Shown: in pieces, positions 39,442 through 48,142 of the stretch
Position numbering within the stretch: position 1 is the first letter of the stretch
Layout of the letters: every line of letters starts with the position of its first letter
Source of the DNA: Methylobacterium sp. Leaf91
GTDB taxonomy: Bacteria; Pseudomonadota; Alphaproteobacteria; Rhizobiales; Beijerinckiaceae
Assembly (NCBI RefSeq): GCF_001422815.1
Contig: NZ_LMMP01000045.1
Location: forward strand, 188,504-252,503
Reading direction: 5' to 3'
Length of the DNA: 64,000 nt
Made by a program: the position numbers and the translations under genes
The notes under the pieces: generated by a model
Told to the model about the DNA's origin: nothing
Databases searched by the model: none
Seen by the model: only the letters and a program-made list of their open reading frames with translations

Positions 39442-39831
39442 CTATTTCTTCGCTGCCGCGAGGGCAGCGATCAGGGTGCGCTTCAGATCGGCCTGGCTGA
39501 ATGGCTTCTGGACCACGAGACGATCACGGAACGGCTCACGAATCCCCGCGCCGCCGTAGCCCGTCGAGAAGACGATGGGCAGGTCGCGCTCGGTGATCGC
39601 TTCGGCCACCGGATAGATCGGCTCGCCGGCGACGTTGACGTCGAGGATCGCGACTTCGAAGGTCTCGTTCCGAGCCATTTCCAAAGCCGTCGCAAGACGC
39701 GCAGCGGGACCGACTACGGTACACCCGAAGTCGAGCAGCATGTCTTCGAGCAGCATCGAGATGGCCGCTTCGTCCTCCACCACCAGAACCCTGGCGCCGT
39801 CGAGGAGAGTGTCGTTCTGTTCAGCACTCAC
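39442..39831 (-). CDS. Single-domain response regulator of the FAT-GUY type
   Basis: A 129-residue stand-alone receiver from the GTG at 39831 (GGGAAG about ten bases upstream). Acidic pocket E19-D20, phospho-acceptor D64 (AILDVNVAG) and K109 (VVQKPF) are present. The segment around residues 86-93 reads IVFSTGYG, the FxTGYG variant that defines FAT-GUY receivers. Such regulators link histidine kinases to PhyR in the general stress response of several alphaproteobacteria. No output domain and no adjacent kinase are present. An in-frame extension upstream lacks receiver character. Confidence 0.87.
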   Translation of the reverse strand: MSAEQNDTLLDGARVLVVEDEAAISMLLEDMLLDFGCTVVGPAARLATALEMARNETFEVAILDVNVAGEPIYPVAEAITERDLPIVFSTGYGGAGIREPFRDRLVVQKPFSQADLKRTLIAALAAAKK

Positions 39832-40092
39832 GCTGGGGATTCTTCCCTTCGATTCGTTCCTGCCCGGAACGGTGCCGTCATCCGTAGCCTCGCAGGCTTG
39901 CCATCCGTCGGGGTGGCGGGAATGACGTATGGCTCCTGTGGCAACGGTCGAGCCGTCGCCCGTTCCGCTTGGCGTGTCAAGGCGCAGAAAGTGGCCTCGG
40001 CGGTTCAGGATCGGGTTAATGTTATCGGACGATACATTTTCACGCACATCGCCGATACCTGTGGCATGCGGAGCAAGCGAGGGCGCGGCCTC

Positions 40093-41010
40093 ATGACCAC
40101 TCATCGTCGCGGCGCCCTGGTAATGCTGGGCGCGGCGTCCTTCGCGGCTGCATCTCCTGTCCGAGCTGAGCGGCCCCTCGTCGTGGCCTCGAAACGCGAT
40201 ACGGAGGGAGCGCTCACGGGGGCGATGATCGCCCTGGCGCTCGAGCATCTCAACGTCCCGGTGGTGCGCAAGCTCGGCCTCGGCCCGACCCAGATTGTCC
40301 GCGGCGCCCTGCTGTCGGGCGACGTGGATATCTACCCGGAATATACCGGAAACGGCGCGTTCTTCACCGGCACCGAGGCCGATCCCGCCTGGAAGATCCC
40401 TCAGGAGGCCTACGAGACCATCCGGCGGAGCGATGCCGAAAAGGGGCTGATCTGGCTCGCCAGGGCGCCCGCCAACAACACCTGGCTCATCGCCCTCAAC
40501 GGCGATTTCGCGCGGGAGCGGCATCTGGTCACGATGGCGGATTTCGCCAAGGTGGCGAATGACGGCCTGATCCTGCTGGCCGCGTCAACCGAGTTCGTGG
40601 AGAGCCCGGCGGCTTTGCCGTCCTTCGAGGCGGCCTACCGTTTCAGCCTGCCCCTCGACCGCATCATCAGCCTGCCCGGTGGCGATACGGCGGTGACGGC
40701 GCGGGCGGCGGCACAGCGGATCAGCGGGGTCAATGCCGGGATGGTCTATGGCACCGATGGGGCCCTCTCTGCCCTGGACCTCGTGGTGATGAGCGATCCC
40801 GCTGCGGCCCAGATCGTCTATGAGGTCGCGCCGGTCATCCGCGCCGCCGCTTTGGAGCGATTTCCGGCGATCGGCCCGGCCTTGGCCCGCATTTTCGCCG
40901 GTCTCGACGCCCCGACCCTTCGCCGGCTGAACGCGCGGATCACCGTGGACGGCGAGATCGCGGAAAAGGTCGCACGTGACGACCTCACGGAGCGCGGGCT
41001 GATCGGATGA
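40093..41010 (+). CDS. ABC transporter substrate-binding protein, glycine betaine/OsmF type
   Basis: A 305-residue periplasmic protein with signal peptide MTTHRRGALVMLGAASFAAASPVRA from the ATG at 40093. The OpuAC/OsmF-type fold shows VASKRDTEGALTGAMIALALEH, a YPEYTGNGAFF motif, and SGVNAGMVYGTDGALSALDLVV. It should bind a quaternary amine or related solute. It is the first gene of a three-gene unit, overlapping the next gene by 4 bp (ATGA), with two permease genes following. No ATPase gene is linked. Confidence 0.88.
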   Translation: MTTHRRGALVMLGAASFAAASPVRAERPLVVASKRDTEGALTGAMIALALEHLNVPVVRKLGLGPTQIVRGALLSGDVDIYPEYTGNGAFFTGTEADPAWKIPQEAYETIRRSDAEKGLIWLARAPANNTWLIALNGDFARERHLVTMADFAKVANDGLILLAASTEFVESPAALPSFEAAYRFSLPLDRIISLPGGDTAVTARAAAQRISGVNAGMVYGTDGALSALDLVVMSDPAAAQIVYEVAPVIRAAALERFPAIGPALARIFAGLDAPTLRRLNARITVDGEIAEKVARDDLTERGLIG

Positions 41011-42191
41011 GAGCGGAATCGGACTGGCGTTCGAACCGCCATCGGGCGGCTTTTCATGCGTCATCGGCCGGGCTTTTCGGGGCCGGCCTTCTCATCGCAT
41101 TCCTCCATCGGATGGCGCTGCTCGATATCGCGCCGAATCGGCTCCTGCCCGGCGCTCCCGTGGTTGCGTCCGGGTTTGGGGATGGATCGATCGGCCTGGT
41201 CTTGCTGCTGTCGCTGGCCGGTCTCGTCCTTCTCGCGACGCTGCCCCGACGCATGGGTGGTCTGCTCGCCGTCGGCCTCTTCGCGGCGGCCTGGGCTTTC
41301 CTCCTGCTCGGCCTCGGGGCGGAGGCGACTCGTCGCCTCGCCTCCATGCCGCCCGCCGCGAGAGCCAGCCTCGGCTCCGGCTTCTGGATGGCCTCGGCCT
41401 GCCTCCTGGCCTTCGCCGGAGCCAGCATCGGACGCGCCCGGATCCGCGGTCTCGGTCTGCTCGCCGCCCTCGCTGTCGCGGGAATCCTGATCGCGGCGTG
41501 GCACGGCGGCGGGTTGGACCGGCTCTCGCTGGTCGTGGAATATGCCGGGCGGCAGGAGACTCTGCATCGGGCCGTCGCCGAGCATCTGCTCCTCTCGGGC
41601 GGGGCGATCGTCCTGGCGCTTCCGGCGGCGGTGATTCTGTCGCTCTGGCGCTCGGGGGAGGGAATCGTCGGGCTCGTCGTGAGCGGCATACAGGTGATTC
41701 CCGCCGTCGCCTTATTCGGCGGCCTCGTCGCCCTGGTCTCCGGGTTGGTCCGCGCCGTGCCGGCCCTGCGCGATCTCGGCCTTTCGGCGCTGGGGCCATG
41801 GCCCGCCCTCATCGGCATCGCCGCCTACCTGCTGCTTCCGCTCTGGCGCGGGATCGGCACGGCCCTGCGCTCCGCCGACCCCGCCGCCATCGATGCCGCC
41901 GAGGCCATCGGCCTGACGAGGGGGCAGATCTTGCGGCAGGTCAGGCTGCCGCTCGGCGCGCCGGTGCTCGTGGGAGCCTTGCGGGTCGCGACGGTCCAGA
42001 GCCTCGGCCTCGCGACACTGGGCGCCCTCATCGGCGCAGGCGGCCTCGGGCGGATCGTGTTCGACGGCATGGCCCAGTTCGCGCCCGACCTGATCCTCCT
42101 CGGCGCCATCCCCATCGTCGCCCTGTCGCTGGCGGCGGAAGCGGCCTTGAGCGCGATGGAGGCAAGCTGCCGTGCGAGGTGGCGCGCATGA
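41007..42191 (+). CDS. ABC transporter permease, YehY-like
   Basis: A 394-residue permease, longer than most because an N-terminal block of several helices (about 20-160) precedes the transport domain (about 180-390). This resembles YehY of the YehZYXW osmoprotectant system. The ATPase-contact EAA loop reads EAIGLTRGQILRQVRLPLGAPVLVGALR. It overlaps both neighbours by 4 bp and is clearly part of one operon. The substrate class, betaine-like, is inferred from its partner. Confidence 0.87.
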   Translation: MRAESDWRSNRHRAAFHASSAGLFGAGLLIAFLHRMALLDIAPNRLLPGAPVVASGFGDGSIGLVLLLSLAGLVLLATLPRRMGGLLAVGLFAAAWAFLLLGLGAEATRRLASMPPAARASLGSGFWMASACLLAFAGASIGRARIRGLGLLAALAVAGILIAAWHGGGLDRLSLVVEYAGRQETLHRAVAEHLLLSGGAIVLALPAAVILSLWRSGEGIVGLVVSGIQVIPAVALFGGLVALVSGLVRAVPALRDLGLSALGPWPALIGIAAYLLLPLWRGIGTALRSADPAAIDAAEAIGLTRGQILRQVRLPLGAPVLVGALRVATVQSLGLATLGALIGAGGLGRIVFDGMAQFAPDLILLGAIPIVALSLAAEAALSAMEASCRARWRA

Positions 42192-42928
42192 CCCACCGCC
42201 TACGCCCGGCCTTCGGTATCTTCCTGGTCGGAGCCATCTTCGCGGCGATGAGCCATCCCTCCCTGGCCGCCTGGATCGTGGCCGGCCTCGGCGAGGAGCC
42301 GCGACGGGGCCTGAGCGCCGAGCGGTTGCTGGCCCTCGCGACGCATCATCTCGGCCTCGCCGCGCTCGGGCTCGCCCTGGTGGCCGTCCTCGGCCTCGGT
42401 CTCGGCATTCTGGTGACGCGCGCGTTCGCCGCGCCCCTGCGCGGCGGCATCGACGGCATCGCCGCCGCCGCGCAGGCGGTGCCTCCGGTGGTGATGGTGG
42501 CGCTGGCCCTGCCCATCCTGGGCTTCGGCGGGCCGCCGACCCTATTGGCCCTCGTGGCCTACGGCATCATGCCGGTCCTGCGCGGCACGGTGGGCGCGCT
42601 GGAATCGGTCTCGCCCGAGGCCCGCGAGGCGGCGGAGGCCTTGGGCTTCACGCCGATCCAGATCCTGCTCCGGGTGGAACTGCCCCTGGCGCTGCCGGGC
42701 CTCGTCGATGCCCTGCGCACGGCCCTCGTCCTCGCCATCGCCACCACGGCGGTGGGAGCCCTGGCGGGAGCCTCCACCCTCGGCACCCCTATCGTCGCCG
42801 GGCTGCAGAACCAGAACGTCCTGCCGATGCTGCAGGGCGCGCTCGCCACCGCCGCCCTGGCCTTCCTCTGCGACGCGGTGCTGCTCGGGCTGGCGAGTTT
42901 GGTTTCGGCGGACCGAGCGCGGCAATGA
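42188..42928 (+). CDS. ABC transporter permease, YehW-like
   Basis: A 246-residue permease with about six helices, last gene of the operon. The EAA loop reads EAAEALGFTPIQILLRVELPLALPGLVDALR, and TTAVGALAGASTLGTPIVAGL is typical of OpuCB/YehW permeases. The start overlaps the preceding gene by 4 bp (ATGA). Two different permeases imply a heterodimeric channel. The ATPase needed to drive it is not found before, within or after the operon in this window. Confidence 0.87.
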   Translation: MTHRLRPAFGIFLVGAIFAAMSHPSLAAWIVAGLGEEPRRGLSAERLLALATHHLGLAALGLALVAVLGLGLGILVTRAFAAPLRGGIDGIAAAAQAVPPVVMVALALPILGFGGPPTLLALVAYGIMPVLRGTVGALESVSPEAREAAEALGFTPIQILLRVELPLALPGLVDALRTALVLAIATTAVGALAGASTLGTPIVAGLQNQNVLPMLQGALATAALAFLCDAVLLGLASLVSADRARQ

Positions 42929-43014
42929 ATGGGTTTCGTAAAGGCGGCGACCGTTTATGCGATCTAAAATCGACGACGGGTCGGAGCCTGTTAAAATTGA
43001 TTTCCCATGCTTTA

Positions 43015-43125
43015 CCTCATCCTGAGGTGCCGCGTAGCGGCCTCGAAGGAGGGCTCCAGAACCCGCTACGCGAACTGGAAGGCTCCTTCGAGGCCTTCGC
43101 TGCACTTCGGCACCTCAGGATGAGG
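43015..43125. repeat. Palindromic intergenic repeat element, copy 1
   Basis: A 111-bp element whose ends are inverted copies of CCTCATCCTGAGGTGCCG. Its inner arms also pair (GGCCTCGAAGGAG with CTCCTTCGAGGCC), giving one long imperfect hairpin. A related copy lies at 53550-53659. It sits between the ABC operon and a small hypothetical gene and does not overlap either. Confidence 0.85.
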
Positions 43126-43199
43126 TGGTCGGCTGGGGATGATGAGTTCAGACACTTGGCGCGGTCGCTGCCGGGCCTGTTCGAACGTCACGAGGCGGT

Positions 43200-43496
43200 A
43201 TGACAAACCCGACGGCGCAGGACATCGCGGCATTGCGGAGCGAGTGGATCACCGGAGGTCGGCTGGTCGTCGGGGACGATTCCTCTCCGTCGGACCATGA
43301 ATCCGTCTACCGATGGGTCTTGAACTTCATCGACCGCAGCGCTGACGATCCCGACTACAGCACCGTCCTCGGCCTGATTTATCATAGCCTGAACTTCGAT
43401 ATCCCGTTCAGCGCGACCCAGTCCGTTCGGGACGATCTGATGCACATAGCGCGGAGAAAGCTCGATGATCCGCATTGGTGCAGACAAACGATCTAG
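43200..43496 (+). CDS. Hypothetical protein (98 aa)
   Basis: A 98-residue acidic, soluble protein started at the ATG at 43200 with GAGGCGGT just before. The sequence (ALRSEWITGG, YRWVLNFIDRSADDPDYSTVLGLIYHSLNF, ending LDDPHWCRQTI) is helical and coherent, so a real gene is likely. No family is recognised. It stands between a palindromic repeat and a stretch without clear genes. Confidence 0.5.
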   Translation: MTNPTAQDIAALRSEWITGGRLVVGDDSSPSDHESVYRWVLNFIDRSADDPDYSTVLGLIYHSLNFDIPFSATQSVRDDLMHIARRKLDDPHWCRQTI

Positions 43497-44056
43497 CCGA
43501 CAGGATGTGAGAGTTCCCCTGCATCAACTGGGACGCGAAGCTGCCGAGGGCGAAACGCGATAAAGCCGACGGAGTGAAGGGCGGCTGAGGATGGCACGCC
43601 GACCGGATTGGTCACCGGGCCAAAGGTTGGACCCGATGCGCTCACGGGCCGCCTCAATGCCTTCGTGCGCGAGGGTCCGGGACGGATTGCCGTCTTGCAT
43701 GGACCGCTCGAAGTTGTCGGCAAGGAGAAGCCCGAGGGGGAGCGGGGCTCCCCGACAGCTCCCCCCAGTGGTGCTCGCCTCGGAGATCACCTCGTCGGTC
43801 CGATGCTGAACGAGGACATCGAGCGGCGGCAGAAATCGTAGACATGCCATTGCCACCCAATCGATCTTGGCTTTCACGGCCATATCGGCCCGCCAACGGC
43901 TCAGATCGTCGGACGTTGGAAGCCAGTACCGTTGCCGGACCGTAGCGGTAGGGTCCTGGCCTTGCGTCCCGAAGCAGACGTTGCCGTTGATGCTGAAGGT
44001 CGCCTGCCCGAAAACATCAGTTCTTCGTAGCCGGCGTGGAAGAAGAAAACGCGGTA
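43497..44056. other. Region without a supported gene; possible decayed coding sequence
   Basis: About 560 bases with open frames on both strands but none that looks like a known protein. The longest (minus, about 43524-44060, 178 codons) includes FGQATFSINGNVCFGTQGQD, faintly reminiscent of a TfoX-N/YjbR-like strand pair. Its remainder is Arg/Ser/Pro-rich, as in a shadow frame. Codon usage does not favour any single frame throughout. A gene remnant or regulatory spacer are both possible. Confidence 0.3.
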
Positions 44057-46498
44057 TCACGCCACAAGATCTTTCGAAGCACGGGCGTATTGAAGAGCAT
44101 CGCGCGCTGAAAGTGGTTTGCTCAGCAAGTAGCCTTGTGCCTCTGTGAATCCCTCTCCACGTGCGTGGGCAAGCTGTATTTCGTCCTCGACACCCTCGGC
44201 GGTGATGCTCGCGCCCAGCCGTTCAGCGAGGCCGACGATGGCGCGCACGATCGCGGCCGTATCGGCATTGCCGATTTCGTGGATGAAGGAACGGTCGATC
44301 TTGATCTTGTCGAATGGGAAGCGCCGCAGATAACTCAAGGACGAAAAGCCGGTGCCGAAATCATCGAGGGCTATGTGTACTCCAAGCTCACGCAGCCGAT
44401 GCAGGCAACGGATTGCGCTTTCCGTGTCGCTCATCAGCACGCTCTCGGTGATTTCGAGCTCAAGACGTTGCGGCGGCAGACCTGACGCCGCCAGCGCCGT
44501 CACAACAGCATGCTCCAAACCAAGTTCGGCGAATTGCACGGTTGAGGCGTTCACCGCGACCTTGAGGTCGCCGGGCCATCCCGCCGCTTCGCAGCATGCA
44601 TCCTTCAGGGCCCAGGCACCGAGCTGGACGACCAAGCCGATTTCTTCGGCCAGTGGAATGAAGTCTCCGGGCGAGACGAGGCCCCGCGAAGGACTTCTCC
44701 AACGCATGAGCGCCTCGAAGCCGCTCAACATATCGTTCTCGAGGCGGATGATCGGCTGGTAGTACAACTCGAACTCACCCAGCCGAACGGCTTCGCGAAG
44801 GTCTAGTTCGAGCGCATTGCGTTCGGCTATCGCCGCATCCATCTCAGGCTCGTAGTAGCGGTAAGTGCTCCGACCTGCGGCCTTGGCGCGGTAGAGCGCG
44901 ATATCGGCATTCTTGAACAACTGGTCCGGATTGCAGCCATCCTGTGGCCCCAGCGCGATGCCAATACTGATCCCGACACTGACTGCGCGGCCCTCGATAT
45001 CGAAAGGCAGCTTCACGGCGTCGATGACTTGCTGCGCTGTAGTGCTGGAATTCTGCGGATGGTCGAGTCCTCTGAGAACGATCGCAAACTCGTCGCCGCC
45101 GAGCCGAGCGACGGTGTCTCCCTCACGGATCGCCGCGGTAAGCCGTTCAGCGACCTTGCGCAGAAGGGTGTCGCCCGCCGGGTGTCCCATGCTGTCGTTC
45201 ACGCATTTGAAACGATCGAGATCGCAGGCGAGCACCGCGAAGAAGTGTCCGCGTCGTTCCGCGCTCACCATTTCACGGTCGAGGCGATCCCAAAATAGGG
45301 TGCGGTTGGGCAATCCGGTGAGCGCATCGTACAACGCCAGATACTCGATCTGCTGCTCCGCCTGTTTGCGCGCCGCGATGTCGATCTGTGTGCCGACGAT
45401 GCGGAGTGGAGCCCCTGTGGCATCACGCGCGACGATCTTGCCGCGCGACAGGACCCACGTGTAGGCACCGCTTTTGTTGCGGACGCGTTGCTCGCATTCG
45501 TAGATCTTCGTCTTCCCCTCTATGTGGTCGGCCAGCTGCCTTCGAGACTGCTCGATGTCGTCAGGGTGCGTAAGTCGTATCAAGGACCGCACATGACCCT
45601 CGATCTCGGCCGGCTCGTAGCCGAGCATTGTCTGCGAGCGGTCTGAGAACCAGACCTTTCCTGTCGCGACATCCCAGTCCCAAAGGCCGTCGCTGCCGCT
45701 ATCGAGGGCGAGCGCAAGACGCTCTTCGCTGATCCGCAAAGCGGTCTCACTGGTCCGCAAGGCGCGATTGGCGCGGCGCATGCGGTCGGCGAACAGGGCG
45801 AGCGCGGCAAAGCCCAGGATCGCAAGCATGACCGCAGCGATGCCGGAGGCGAGGGCGAGACGTGGCAGCCCAGACACCGAAGCAGGTTCCGCTCCGTCAG
45901 GGGTGATCTGCACAGCGCCCATGGCGGTGAAGTGCAATCCCGCGATCGCGACGGTCAGAAGCGTCGCGGCGACACCGTTCGGGTATTTCAGCCCTCGATG
46001 CCTGAAAGCGACGAATGCGGCGGCTGAAAAGCTACAACCGATCAGCACCGAGGCGAAGACGAGCGTTCGGTCCCAGGCAAAAGCTCCAGGAAGCTGGATG
46101 CTCGCCATGCCGATAAAATGCATGGCCGCCACGCCCAGCCCGAGAACGATCCCGGCGCCCGCCGCCATGGCTGAATTGGTGGCCCAACGTCCGAACGCCA
46201 GTGCGACCACCGACGCCAGTATGGCTGCCATCAAGGATAGCAGCGTCAAGCGCGTATTGTAGCTGACGACGAGTCCCGGATCATAACCGAGCATACCGAT
46301 GAAATGCGTACTCCAGACCCCGGCTCCAGCTGAGAAACCCGCCGCCAAGAGCCACGCCAAAGGTTCCAGGCCACGGCTCTTAGTTGACTGACGGGCAAGC
46401 CGCAGCGCGGTATGGCTCGATACCCAGCATACGATAGCAGCAAGGGGCAAGACCCAGGCGTCGTGCTGCGCGCTTAGGCAGAGAAGGGCGCGGTACAT
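44057..46498 (-). CDS. MHYT-PAS-GGDEF-EAL protein (cyclic di-GMP turnover)
   Basis: An 813-residue inner-membrane signalling protein. The first 250 residues form the seven-helix MHYT sensor, with three repeats seen as STHFIGMLGYD, AMHFIGMASI and LHFTAMGAVQI, proposed to bind copper and sense gases. A PAS/PAC region follows (LALDSGSDGLWDWDVATGKVWF). The GGDEF domain has an intact RLGGDEFAIVL. The EAL domain has FELYYQPIIR, GFEALMRW and DDFGTGFSSLSYLRRFP. Both catalytic signatures look intact, so it could make or degrade cyclic di-GMP. It stands alone on the minus strand. Confidence 0.93.
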   Translation of the reverse strand: MYRALLCLSAQHDAWVLPLAAIVCWVSSHTALRLARQSTKSRGLEPLAWLLAAGFSAGAGVWSTHFIGMLGYDPGLVVSYNTRLTLLSLMAAILASVVALAFGRWATNSAMAAGAGIVLGLGVAAMHFIGMASIQLPGAFAWDRTLVFASVLIGCSFSAAAFVAFRHRGLKYPNGVAATLLTVAIAGLHFTAMGAVQITPDGAEPASVSGLPRLALASGIAAVMLAILGFAALALFADRMRRANRALRTSETALRISEERLALALDSGSDGLWDWDVATGKVWFSDRSQTMLGYEPAEIEGHVRSLIRLTHPDDIEQSRRQLADHIEGKTKIYECEQRVRNKSGAYTWVLSRGKIVARDATGAPLRIVGTQIDIAARKQAEQQIEYLALYDALTGLPNRTLFWDRLDREMVSAERRGHFFAVLACDLDRFKCVNDSMGHPAGDTLLRKVAERLTAAIREGDTVARLGGDEFAIVLRGLDHPQNSSTTAQQVIDAVKLPFDIEGRAVSVGISIGIALGPQDGCNPDQLFKNADIALYRAKAAGRSTYRYYEPEMDAAIAERNALELDLREAVRLGEFELYYQPIIRLENDMLSGFEALMRWRSPSRGLVSPGDFIPLAEEIGLVVQLGAWALKDACCEAAGWPGDLKVAVNASTVQFAELGLEHAVVTALAASGLPPQRLELEITESVLMSDTESAIRCLHRLRELGVHIALDDFGTGFSSLSYLRRFPFDKIKIDRSFIHEIGNADTAAIVRAIVGLAERLGASITAEGVEDEIQLAHARGEGFTEAQGYLLSKPLSARDALQYARASKDLVA

Positions 46499-46737
46499 TG
46501 ACGAATACCCTGTGGTTTTATGTCGACCACGCTGCCGTCAAGAGCCTTAATAAATTTAAACTATTTCTCGATGAATACGATTGAAATCAGGGCTATACAG
46601 TGAACCTCCGTTCCTCCGGTTGTGCTCTCTATCCCGCCCGGTGGCTTGAAAGCCGACTTACTCAGGAGCTGCTCGGGTCGGAGCCTGCTCCTCGTCCGTT
46701 CGAACTGCGCACGTCCCAACTCTACGCCCAAGTCACC

Positions 46738-48045
46738 TCACTCGTCCTTGAACACCACCTTCGCGCCGCGTTCGATGCGGGTGGCGAGGTCGCGGGCGTC
46801 CCAGTTGGTCAGGCGGATGCAGCCGTGGGATTCGGTCTTGCCGACCTTCTCCGGCTCTGGCGTGCCGTGGATGCCGTAGGACGGGATCGACAGGTCGATC
46901 CAGACGATGCCGACCGGGTTGTTCGGGCCGGGGCGGATCGAGAAGGTCTTGTTCGTCTTCACGCCCTTGAACGCGTATTTCGGGTTGTAGGTATAGACCG
47001 GCGCGAAGGCGACGCCCTTCACCTTGGCCTCGCCTGAGGGGGCCGGCTTCTCGGCGCTGCCGATGGAGGCGGGGTAATAGGCCCGCAAGGTGCCGTCCTC
47101 GCCGAAGCCTCGGACATGCCTGGTGACCTTGTCGACCTCGACCCACGCGATGTCCTTCTTCGGGGCGTCATCCTTTTTGGGGGCGTCATCCTTCTTGAAG
47201 GTATCGTCGCTCTTGGGTGCATCGTCCTTCTTCGACGTGTCCGTGCCTTTGTCCGCAGCCGGCTTGTCCGCGGATTTGCCGTCCGATGCGTCGCGGGCCT
47301 TGTCTTCAGATTTGCCGCTGGACTTGCTCTTGGACTTCGCCTCGTCCTTTGCCGGCTTGCCGGTCTCGAGCGGAGGGACCGCCGCCACGACGATGCCGGT
47401 GCCCGCCTTGTCGAAGGCGGCGTCGGGGTTCAGGGCGCTGAGGAGATCGCGCGACATGTGGAATCGCTCGGCCAGCATCTCGCGCGGATTGGTGTAGTTC
47501 ATCGCCTCGAGATCGGCCTGCTCTTCCATCTTGGCGGGGATCTTTTCCGCGAAGGGGCCCGAGGCGTCGGTGTCGGTGATCGTGTAGGTGGCCACCACCG
47601 GGTCGGCGCTGGAGGCGGCCAGCTTGTCGAAGAGCTCCTGGTTCAGGGTCTGGCTCGCAGGCAGCCCCTGGGCCACGGCGAAGGCCGACAGGGCGTTGCG
47701 CATGTTCTCGCCGTCCCGCCCGTCGATGGCGCCGGGGGAGAAATGCGCCCGGTCGAGCAGCACCTGGACTTTCACCAGCAGCGGCTGAGGACGCTTGTCC
47801 TTGCCCTTCGCCCGCGCTTTCTTGCTCTCCTTCTTGCCGCCACCCTCGGGCGTCTCTGGCGCCGAGAAGGTCGCGCCGTTGATCGCCTCGGCGGTCAGGG
47901 CCTCGCCGGGAGCCTCCTTGTCGGAGCTCGCCTTGCTGGCCTCCGAGGATGTGTTTCCCGCCGGCTTCGCCACTGCCGCGTTCGGAGCCGCGAGGCAGAC
48001 AAGAGCCATGAGCGCGACGGCGCTCGGCAGGGGCAGATGGGGCAT
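46738..48045 (-). CDS. L,D-transpeptidase with Lys/Asp-rich linker
   Basis: A 435-residue exported enzyme (signal peptide ending near PNAAVA). A peptidoglycan-binding-like region (about 90-150: LVKVQVLLDRAHFSPGAIDG) precedes a LysM-like stretch (about 180-220: NPREMLAERFHMSRDLLSALNP). Residues about 225-298 are a highly charged Lys/Asp/Ser/Ala linker with DDAPKKD-type repeats. The YkuD domain starts near 299. The active site GIHGTPEPEKVGKTESHGCIRL has its Cys near 409. It forms 3-3 cross-links or anchors proteins to peptidoglycan. It is larger than the first L,D-transpeptidase in the window and of the ErfK type. Confidence 0.9.
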   Translation of the reverse strand: MPHLPLPSAVALMALVCLAAPNAAVAKPAGNTSSEASKASSDKEAPGEALTAEAINGATFSAPETPEGGGKKESKKARAKGKDKRPQPLLVKVQVLLDRAHFSPGAIDGRDGENMRNALSAFAVAQGLPASQTLNQELFDKLAASSADPVVATYTITDTDASGPFAEKIPAKMEEQADLEAMNYTNPREMLAERFHMSRDLLSALNPDAAFDKAGTGIVVAAVPPLETGKPAKDEAKSKSKSSGKSEDKARDASDGKSADKPAADKGTDTSKKDDAPKSDDTFKKDDAPKKDDAPKKDIAWVEVDKVTRHVRGFGEDGTLRAYYPASIGSAEKPAPSGEAKVKGVAFAPVYTYNPKYAFKGVKTNKTFSIRPGPNNPVGIVWIDLSIPSYGIHGTPEPEKVGKTESHGCIRLTNWDARDLATRIERGAKVVFKDE

Positions 48046-48142
48046 CGGGAGATCAACTTTCGCCTAGGGATCGACAGCTTCGTTCCTTCAAGCCGGTCCG
48101 ACCCCTCGGCGTTCCACCGCTCCTACTGGCAGAGACCAAGTC

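Noticed and set aside
39943-39966. GGAAC-N15-CGTT on the minus strand upstream of the FAT-GUY receiver gene
   Set aside because: The 15-base spacer is shorter than the accepted 16-17, and the site is over 110 bp from the start codon; chance is a sufficient explanation.
43524-44060. A 178-codon minus-strand frame next to the GGDEF-EAL gene
   Set aside because: Apart from one short segment it lacks coherent protein character and no ribosome site precedes it; listed only as part of an unassigned region.
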